This document shows, in pieces, positions 1 through 4,537 of a stretch of 8,069 bases of DNA. Within the stretch, counting starts at the first letter, position 1. Every line of letters begins with the position of its first letter. The translations under genes were made by a program, and so were the position numbers. The notes below the pieces were generated by a model that was not told the origin of the DNA, did no database searches, and saw nothing but the letters and a program-made list of their open reading frames with translations. Source of the DNA: Bacillota bacterium (GTDB lineage: Bacteria; Bacillota_A; Clostridia; Lutisporales; Lutisporaceae); NCBI GenBank assembly GCA_022706865.1, contig JAKJBT010000074.1:1-8069 (forward strand), in the 5' to 3' direction.

Positions 1-96
1 TCTTCAAAAGAAGCATCCTCTGAAGGTGAAAAAGTAGTTTCCAACAGTAATCTGCGTGGAGCTAAATCCTATGCAGGAGGTGGACTGAATGCTTAA
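1..96 (+). CDS. istA: IS21-family transposase IstA, C-terminal end only (partial)
   Basis: Frame 1 is open from the first base to TAA at 94-96 and encodes 31 residues ending NLRGAKSYAGGGLNA. A short Asn-x-Arg-Gly-x-x-x-Tyr tail is typical of the extreme C-terminus of IstA-type transposases, which have an HTH plus DDE integrase core; those domains would lie upstream of the window. The strongest support is positional: it overlaps by 8 bases the start of a recognisable istB, the usual translational coupling in this family. The fragment is too short to judge whether the full istA is intact. Confidence 0.65.
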   Translation, partial: SSKEASSEGEKVVSNSNLRGAKSYAGGGLNA

Positions 97-517
97 CAAC
101 CAAACAATCGAGAAACTCAGGGATATGAAGCTTAAAACCATGGCTCAGATACTAAGCCAACCAGACCCATCATATTTGGAACTGAGCTTTGAAGAACGAC
201 TTGGCCTTATGGTTGAGAAAGAATGGATGGCCAAGAAAAACTCCAAGATAAAACGCTTGCTCAGGAATGCCAACCTTGGCTTGAATGCCTGCATCGAAGA
301 CATAGATTATTCGTCCGATAGAACTATCAATAAGCAGTCAATCCTTGAACTTGCAAGCTGTGGTTTCATCGAAAAATCACTGAATATCATTACTACCGGA
401 AAGACAGGCAGTGGTAAAACCTATCTGATCTGTGCTTTTGGCAGCAATGCCTGCAGAAAAGGTTACACTGTAAAATACTATAGAATACCTGAACTACTGC
501 TTGAAATAGTCGTTTAA
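89..517 (+). pseudogene. istB: Truncated IS21-family helper ATPase IstB
   Basis: IstB is the AAA+ ATPase that assists IstA in target capture and transposition. The start is ATG at 89, inside the end of istA, with GGAGG at 76-80 as ribosome binding site. Residues 1-90 match the IstB N-terminal helical domain (LRDMKLKTMAQIL, then SFEERLGLMVEKEW and KIKRLLRNANL). Walker A is intact as GKTGSGKT at residues 104-111, followed by the family's ACRKGYTVKYYRIPELL segment. The protein then ends at residue 142 with EIVV. Full-length IstB is about 240-260 residues, so Walker B (the LLILDD-type strand), sensor and C-terminal parts are missing. I see no continuation of istB in other frames after 517, which points to a deletion rather than a simple frameshift. 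The product should not hydrolyse ATP normally. Confidence 0.85.
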
Positions 518-571
518 GGTCCAAAAAAACGTCCGCACCCCCTTTTGGTATCTTTTATATTGACGTTTACA

Positions 572-879
572 AATGTCAAGTGATAAAGAAATTTATAGGC
601 ATTCAGAACTGATTCTTGATACTTCAATTCCTCCAGGATAGAAATTTTGTATATTCAACAAGTTTGATATAATTCCTCCAATTTTGACTATTTTTATTCA
701 GTACAGGACATTATGTAAAGTATATCAATGGTAAATATCCACAAATGCAGATGTACCTGGATGTCACCGAAATGCACAAATAGTATTGCCGATATATGCT
801 TGAAATGGACAAGCAGGTACGCATCCTTAATATCAGGTACGTAATAAGATAATTATCATTAAGCAAAAGGAATAACAAT
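572..879. other. Intergenic stretch without a convincing gene
   Basis: These 308 bases are AT-rich and hold no long open frame with a start and ribosome binding site. AATTCCTCCA occurs twice (626-635 and 671-680). A frame open from about 688 to 852 has one internal stop (TAG at 781-783) and resembles decayed coding sequence, but I cannot name a family. The last 65 bases probably hold the promoter of the downstream VanZ-like gene: GATAAT at 848-853 could serve as a -10 box, without a good -35 box. Confidence 0.5.
814..841 (+). repeat. Two direct CAGGTACG repeats upstream of the VanZ-like gene
   Basis: CAGGTACG is found at 814-821 and again at 834-841. The copies are 20 bases apart start to start, close to two helical turns, so both would face the same side of the helix. 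The second copy ends 6 bases before a possible -10 box (GATAAT, 848-853). This is a reasonable layout for a regulator site, but two 8-base copies could arise by chance. Confidence 0.3.
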
Positions 880-1356
880 ATGATTAATAATAGAAAACGA
901 ACAATTATTCTTCTTTCCTGGATAGCTGTACTCCTTTGGATGCTGTTCATTTTTAACCTATCCTCCCAAACAGCTGATCAGTCTGACCAACTGAGCAAAG
1001 GAATAGTAGCGGTTGTAGTTGGGATGATAGAAAAGATTGCACATGGATTTGATATAGACACAAGTGGATTTAATCATTTTATAAGAAAGTCTGCCCATTT
1101 CTTTGCTTATCTTGTGCTTGGGGCACTGGTTATGAACGCGTTACGCCTTAGTGGAGTAAAAAGATTGAGGGCTTGTGCCTTTGCTTTTGGTATTTGTGTG
1201 CTTTATGCAGTAAGCGATGAAGTACATCAATTGTTTGTACCGGGCAGGGGTGGACAGGCCGTGGATGTTTTGCTTGACAGCGTCGGTGCATCTGTGGGTA
1301 TCGGATGGCAAAGGCTTTTTAGGTTGAAAGAATATTCCATCTGGAGTAAACTGTAG
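880..1356 (+). CDS. VanZ-like family integral membrane protein
   Basis: The 158-residue product carries the VanZ-like signature: a first membrane helix (about 8-27) running into SSQ at 28-30, then RKSAHF at 69-74 leading into a second helix, then DEVHQLFVPGRGG at 113-125 and the DVLLDSVGASVG segment at 129-140 in the last helix. The His, Asp, Glu and Arg residues are the family's conserved polar set. Length is typical for stand-alone members. VanZ of Tn1546 gives low-level teicoplanin resistance by an unclear mechanism, and the role of most relatives is unknown; no vanHAX genes are nearby, so a resistance role should not be assumed. The ATG at 880 follows a modest ribosome binding site (AAAAGGA, 865-871). 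The gene appears monocistronic, as the next gene has its own promoter. Confidence 0.9.
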   Translation: MINNRKRTIILLSWIAVLLWMLFIFNLSSQTADQSDQLSKGIVAVVVGMIEKIAHGFDIDTSGFNHFIRKSAHFFAYLVLGALVMNALRLSGVKRLRACAFAFGICVLYAVSDEVHQLFVPGRGGQAVDVLLDSVGASVGIGWQRLFRLKEYSIWSKL

Positions 1357-1429
1357 GAAAGAATATGTGAAAAGTATGGTAATTTGTTGCAAAAAATTAG
1401 TTAAATATTTTTATTAAATCAAAATAGAA

Positions 1430-1460
1430 TTTTACTAAAATAGTATATATTTTACTAAAA
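1430..1460. promoter_or_regulatory. Twin TTTTACTAAAA palindromes, candidate operator
   Basis: TTTTACTAAAA, a perfect 5+1+5 palindrome, occurs at 1430-1440 and 1450-1460. The centres are 20 bases apart, nearly two helical turns. Each copy sits in a slightly longer repeat beginning AAAATAG (1421 and 1437). The pair lies just upstream of the promoter for the AlbA_2/ATPase gene, so a dimeric regulator, possibly that gene's own product, could bind here. In such AT-rich DNA short palindromes are less surprising, so the function is inferred. Confidence 0.45.
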
Positions 1461-1491
1461 AATCAATATTTGAATAAAATATTGATTTTTT
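1457..1491. terminator. 14-bp perfect inverted repeat, AT-rich hairpin ending in T-run
   Basis: AAAAAATCAATATT at 1457-1470 pairs perfectly with AATATTGATTTTTT at 1478-1491 across a 7-base loop. With its terminal T-run it could act as a weak intrinsic terminator for the VanZ-like gene about 100 bases upstream, and the A-run gives a T-run on the other strand. The stem has only one G-C pair. The right arm also contains the likely -35 box (TTGATT, 1482-1487) of the next gene, so the palindrome may instead be an operator. Confidence 0.45.
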
Positions 1492-1530
1492 GTATAAAAT
1501 TAAAGTATAATAAAGGGAGTAAGGAGGTGA
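1482..1530 (+). promoter_or_regulatory. Sigma-A-type promoter and strong ribosome binding site for the AlbA_2 gene
   Basis: TTGATT at 1482-1487 and a consensus TATAAT at 1506-1511 are separated by 18 bases. Transcription would begin near 1518, leaving a leader of under 20 bases. The ribosome binding site AAGGAGGTGA at 1521-1530 is a near-complete match to the 16S rRNA tail, with its GGAGG core 7 bases before the ATG at 1535. Translation is therefore probably strong, which makes control at transcription more likely. Confidence 0.65.
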
Positions 1531-1534
1531 TTTT

Positions 1535-2962
1535 ATGTTAGAAGAGGAATTGGCTCAACTAGTTAAAAAGATTGCTTCAGAAAAATGTGAGAAGCAGTAT
1601 ATAGAAATAAAAAAGGCAGCGGGAGGCACACCCTTAAGGCTTTATGATACTTTATCGAGTTTTTCCAACCAGATTGGCGGAGGTATAATCGTATTTGGGA
1701 TTGATGAAGATGCTGGATGTGAAGTTTCAGGTGTATATGATGCAAATGATCTTCAAAAGAAGGTGATGGAGCAGTCCCTGCAGATGGAGCCTGCAGTAAG
1801 GCCGTTGTTTACGGTTGCCCGGGTAGAAAATAAAATGATTGTCAGTGCGGAGATTTCTGAATGTGATATTTATGATAAGCCGTGTTTTTATAAAGGAGCC
1901 GGAAGATTGAGGGGATCTTATATACGGATTGGGGATTCGGATCAGCATATGACGGAGTATGAGATATACAGCTATGAAGCATTTAAGAGGAGGATACATG
2001 ATGAACTCCGTACTGTTGAAAGGGCAAAAATAGAAAACCTGTCAAAAGACAATATAACTGAATATCTGATAAAGCTGCGCAGGCAAAAGCAAAACCTGAT
2101 TAACCTGGAGGACGGGAGACTGCTGGAAACCCAGGGAATCTGTCAGAAGGGCCTTCCTACGTTAGCCGGATTAATGCTGTTTGGTGAGTATCCCCAGGAG
2201 TTTTTTCCTCAGCTTAGTGTCACGGCAATGGTAGTTCAAGGGAAAGAAGTAGGGGAGCTGGGCAACGAGGGCGAGCGTTTTGTAGATAATAAGCGTATTG
2301 AAGGGACCATACCCCAGATGCTGGAGGGGACATTGGCTTTTGTAAGAAGAAATATGAAGGTGAAAACCATAATAACAGAAGATGGGGCCCGTGCTGATAA
2401 ACCAGAGTATCCGATAAAGGCTGTGAGGGAAATCATATTGAATTCCTTAATACATAGGGATTACAGTATGCATACGGATCGTTCACCTATACGTTTGGTA
2501 ATGTATGAGGACAGGCTGGAACTGGAAAACCCGGGAGGGCTGTATGGCAGAATAACCGTGGACGATTTGGGCAAGGTTTCGGCGGATACAAGAAATCCTT
2601 ATATGGCAGGAGCACTGGAAATCATGATTGACACGGAAAACCGCTTCTCAGGCATTCCAACTGTGAGGGCAGAACTAAAAAAGGCAGGTATGCCGGATCC
2701 GGTATTTATAGATAGGCGGGGCATATTTAAGGTTATACTGTATAAAAAGGCATCCGCTGAGAATAAAGACGTCAATATGGAGCAGGAGATATTGGATTTC
2801 TGCATTATACCCCGTTCAAGGGAAGAGCTTGCAGGGAGGTTTGGGTTTGATGCGCCGGCTTACTTTATAAAAACATATATTCAGCCGTTGATTGAAGACG
2901 GAAAAATAAGAATGACCCTGCCGAATAAACCAAAAAGTAAGTTCCAGAAGTATTATTCATAG
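1535..2962 (+). CDS. AlbA_2 (Schlafen-like) DNA-binding and GHKL ATPase-domain putative transcriptional regulator
   Basis: The 475-residue protein belongs to the bacterial group often annotated as RecG-like helicase or putative transcriptional regulator, although it has no helicase motifs. An N-terminal AlbA_2/Schlafen-type domain spans about 15-140, with YIEIKKAAGG at 22-31 and SFSNQIGGGIIVFGIDED at 42-59. A GHKL-type ATPase region (HATPase_c_4) covers about 285-405: the N-box-like helix has E299, N303 and HRDY at 307-310, followed by LELENPGG at 328-335, TRNP at 352-355 and the FSGIPT segment at 371-376. Residues about 414-475 look like the winged-helix tail of these proteins (PRSREEL, then PLIEDGKIRMTLPNKPKSK). 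Length and domain order are those of a complete member. Ligand and targets are unknown, and some relatives sit beside defence or mobile genes. The palindromes upstream suggest self-regulation. The start is fixed by a strong ribosome binding site. Confidence 0.85.
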   Translation: MLEEELAQLVKKIASEKCEKQYIEIKKAAGGTPLRLYDTLSSFSNQIGGGIIVFGIDEDAGCEVSGVYDANDLQKKVMEQSLQMEPAVRPLFTVARVENKMIVSAEISECDIYDKPCFYKGAGRLRGSYIRIGDSDQHMTEYEIYSYEAFKRRIHDELRTVERAKIENLSKDNITEYLIKLRRQKQNLINLEDGRLLETQGICQKGLPTLAGLMLFGEYPQEFFPQLSVTAMVVQGKEVGELGNEGERFVDNKRIEGTIPQMLEGTLAFVRRNMKVKTIITEDGARADKPEYPIKAVREIILNSLIHRDYSMHTDRSPIRLVMYEDRLELENPGGLYGRITVDDLGKVSADTRNPYMAGALEIMIDTENRFSGIPTVRAELKKAGMPDPVFIDRRGIFKVILYKKASAENKDVNMEQEILDFCIIPRSREELAGRFGFDAPAYFIKTYIQPLIEDGKIRMTLPNKPKSKFQKYYS

Positions 2963-3023
2963 AAGTTTTACCCTACTGCTATATAATATAAATAGTTTAA
3001 GAAATTTTAGGAGAGAAGATAAA

Positions 3024-3057
3024 ACAAGGAGCGATTGTTCGCTCCTTGTGAATTTTT
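3024..3057. terminator. Bidirectional intrinsic terminator between convergent genes
   Basis: ACAAGGAGCGA at 3024-3034 pairs perfectly with TCGCTCCTTGT at 3039-3049 around a 4-base loop. On the + strand a T-run follows (3053-3057), serving the AlbA_2 gene that ends at 2962. On the - strand the hairpin begins 10 bases after the stop of the TolC-like gene and is followed by a short T-run (complement of 3021-3024). It therefore suits termination from both sides. Confidence 0.88.
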
Positions 3058-3058
3058 G

Positions 3059-4213
3059 TTATTGCTTTTCTCGTGTATAGCTGAATTGGGTCAAAGCCAG
3101 ATATTGAGTGTTAAGATTAACTATTGCGGTATTCAGCGTGTTTTCCAGATCCTTTAAGGCTGATTCACTTTTGCTTAATTCAATGGGAGCCAGAAGGCCC
3201 AGGTCATTTCTGAGCTTATCATTCTTAACGGTTATTCTCATATCTGCAATACTTTTATTTAGGTTTTCTATCGTTTCCATGACAGTTTTGATCCCTGAAT
3301 ACTGTTCGTTAAGCGATATGTCCAGTGCTTTTACAGCCTCGTCATACTTGTATTGTGCATCGTCATAATCCCTGTTAGCCCTGTATTTCAGTTCATTAAA
3401 TCCATCTTCTATTGTATCGCTGATCCTTGCGGTTTTTTCATCATATTCTTCATATTTCTCATCTATCAGGTACTTCTGATGTTCATATGTAAGTAGCGCA
3501 CTTTTAAGGGAATAGAAATCGGGGCTGTTCTTCAAGTAGTCTTCCTTGATTTTTGATAGGTCAAGGGAGGTTATGTCAGGTATTCTTATTGTCATGTCAA
3601 TATCATCTTTTTCAATATCCAGATCTTTTCCGATTTCCTTGCCTAAGGCTTTCATTTTATTCTTAAGCTCCGACAGTGCCGATTCATATTTTGTTTGAGA
3701 AGACTTGTATGCACTTTCTATCTGAGAGAGATAATTTTTTGGTTTCTCACCCAAGTCAAATTCCAATTTCGCAATGGTCAGATCCTTTTGTGCAAGCTCC
3801 ATGGCCCGCTTTGTATCATCCAGGGAATATTTTGCTTTCATAACGTTGTAGTATGCTATTGTCACATTATAATCGGACTGTCTCTTAATGTCGCCCTTCT
3901 TGAATACCTCCAGCTTCCATGCATTCTCTGCACTGTCAACTGCCATTTTGCCGGCAACATAGCTTTGGGTTTTCTCTACAATTGAACGGCCCTTTGATTG
4001 TATGGTCTTATTAACTATATCTTCAAAATCTTCCTTTTTCTGCTCTATGTAGCTCTGCTGCTGCTTATATCTGGTATCACTCTTCAGAGCCATTGCCTTT
4101 GCATCTTCAAGAGTTAATATGGCCTTTCCTCCCGAGTCCCCTACAACGGTAAGGGTGGATAAAAGCAATGTTACGCATAATGTCAGTGCCAGGGTTTTGC
4201 ACAATTTCCTCAT
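3059..4213 (-). CDS. TolC/OEP-family exported coiled-coil protein
   Basis: The 384-residue product starts with a signal peptide or N-anchor: MRKLCK, then a hydrophobic core to about residue 24 (TLALTLCVTLLLSTLTVVG). Mature residues open with ILTLEDAKAMALKSD (32-46), the classic start of outer-membrane efflux (OEP/TolC) repeats. The rest is mostly charged helix. Two related halves are visible: LEFDLGEKPKNYLSQIESA (150-168) leading into a long helix, and NDLGLLAPIELSKSESA (336-352) leading into another, as in the TolC internal duplication. TolC forms an outer-membrane channel in Gram-negatives; in Clostridia without an outer membrane the role of such homologues is unknown. An earlier in-frame TTG at 4265-4267 would add 18 residues but lacks a ribosome binding site. 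ATG at 4211-4213 has AGGAGG 7 bases upstream (complement of 4221-4226) and puts the signal peptide first. The gene diverges from the SLH gene. Confidence 0.8.
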   Translation of the reverse strand: MRKLCKTLALTLCVTLLLSTLTVVGDSGGKAILTLEDAKAMALKSDTRYKQQQSYIEQKKEDFEDIVNKTIQSKGRSIVEKTQSYVAGKMAVDSAENAWKLEVFKKGDIKRQSDYNVTIAYYNVMKAKYSLDDTKRAMELAQKDLTIAKLEFDLGEKPKNYLSQIESAYKSSQTKYESALSELKNKMKALGKEIGKDLDIEKDDIDMTIRIPDITSLDLSKIKEDYLKNSPDFYSLKSALLTYEHQKYLIDEKYEEYDEKTARISDTIEDGFNELKYRANRDYDDAQYKYDEAVKALDISLNEQYSGIKTVMETIENLNKSIADMRITVKNDKLRNDLGLLAPIELSKSESALKDLENTLNTAIVNLNTQYLALTQFSYTREKQ

Positions 4214-4245
4214 TATAGATCCTCCTAGTTTCAATTCATCTACTA

Positions 4246-4277
4246 TATATACGGGTCGGATGCTCAAATTGTTTCAA
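4246..4277 (-). promoter_or_regulatory. Possible promoter of the TolC-like gene
   Basis: Reading the - strand, TTGAAA (complement of 4272-4277) and TATATA (complement of 4246-4251) could be -35 and -10 boxes. The gap is 20 bases, longer than the preferred 17, so the match is weak or needs an activator. The palindrome cluster at 4287-4350 begins 10 bases upstream of this -35 box, which would fit activator binding. Confidence 0.35.
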
Positions 4278-4286
4278 AACTTAGAT

Positions 4287-4350
4287 GCCATGTATGGTGT
4301 TCCTACGTAATCGGATACCGTGCATGGTCAGACACCATGTATGGTGTCAC
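4287..4350. repeat. Three-copy CCATGTATGG palindrome cluster between divergent genes
   Basis: CCATGTATGG occurs exactly at 4288-4297 and 4335-4344, with a two-mismatch copy CCGTGCATGG at 4318-4327. Copies one and three extend rightward as a 17-of-19 direct repeat (4288-4306 and 4335-4353). The third copy is the best palindrome: GACACCAT and ATGGTGTC (4331-4338, 4341-4348) around a 2-base centre. CATGGT at 4323-4328 also forms an inverted repeat with ACCATG at 4334-4339. This could be an operator array controlling one or both divergent genes, or a small dispersed intergenic repeat. Sequence alone cannot decide. Confidence 0.6.
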
Positions 4351-4380
4351 TACATTGGCAGGCGCACCGGTAAATATATT

Positions 4381-4412
4381 ATAGCATTAAATTGAGATAA
4401 ATCAAATGCTAT
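4381..4412. repeat. Inverted repeat ATAGCATT / AATGCTAT
   Basis: ATAGCATT at 4381-4388 is the exact reverse complement of AATGCTAT at 4405-4412, with a 16-base spacer. It lies just upstream of the candidate promoter of the SLH gene. It could be a two-half-site operator; the long spacer makes a stable RNA hairpin less likely. Confidence 0.35.
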
Positions 4413-4436
4413 GTGATGTTGCATGTTTTCCTGTGC

Positions 4437-4456
4437 TGGTATAAAATTAGTATAAT
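4437..4456 (+). promoter_or_regulatory. Candidate promoter region of the SLH-protein gene
   Basis: Two -10-like boxes are close together: an extended -10 (TG-G-TATAAA, 4437-4445) and a consensus TATAAT at 4451-4456. TTGCAT at 4419-4424 could be a -35 box for the first with a short 15-base gap; the second has only a poor -35 (TTCCTG, 4428-4433). Either would leave an mRNA leader of roughly 75-90 bases before the ATG at 4538. Such a leader is common for highly expressed surface-layer genes, but I see no recognisable riboswitch in it. Confidence 0.5.
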
Positions 4457-4537
4457 GGAACCAATATGAAAGTTTTTCGGTCTAATATAGATACTGGTTG
4501 AAGAGATATGATTATAAGCTATGCGAGGAGGTTAACA

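Larger units (their letters stand above)
1..571 (+). mobile_element. Right-hand part of a degenerate IS21-family insertion sequence
   Basis: The order istA end, 8-base overlap, istB start is the standard layout of IS21 elements. istB ends early, and about 15-55 bases after its stop lies sequence that looks like an IS21 terminal region: GGTCC plus an A-run and ACGTCCGCACC near 518-538, then TTGACGTTTACA ending at 571. IS21 ends commonly begin TGT and carry repeated sub-terminal motifs, so ACA at 571 is a plausible right boundary. The boundary is inferred. The left end is outside the window, so no target-site duplication can be checked. The copy is probably immobile because istB is incomplete. 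Confidence 0.6.

Noticed and set aside
711..950. 79-codon - strand frame overlapping the VanZ-like start
   Set aside because: Its hydrophobic run is the antisense of the AT-rich start of the VanZ-like gene. It has no ribosome binding site and no family resemblance.
880..1356. Calling the VanZ-like gene a glycopeptide resistance gene
   Set aside because: VanZ-like proteins are widespread with unknown roles, and no vanH, vanA or vanX genes are in the window.
1535..2962. Annotation as a RecG-type DNA helicase
   Set aside because: There is no Walker A/B or other helicase motif. The recognised parts are AlbA_2, GHKL-type ATPase and winged helix.
4214..4267. Eighteen-residue N-terminal extension of the TolC-like protein starting from TTG at 4265-4267
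   Set aside because: There is no ribosome binding site before the TTG, the extension would run through the AGGAGG site and probable promoter, and it would bury the signal peptide. ATG at 4211-4213 fits better.
4287..4350. CRISPR-like array
   Set aside because: The repeats are only about 10-19 bases with unequal, very short spacings, one copy is imperfect, and no cas gene is present.
4508..4537. Ten-residue N-terminal extension of the SLH protein from ATG at 4508
   Set aside because: There is no good ribosome binding site before 4508, whereas ATG at 4538 has GAGGAGG 6 bases upstream and begins a standard signal peptide.
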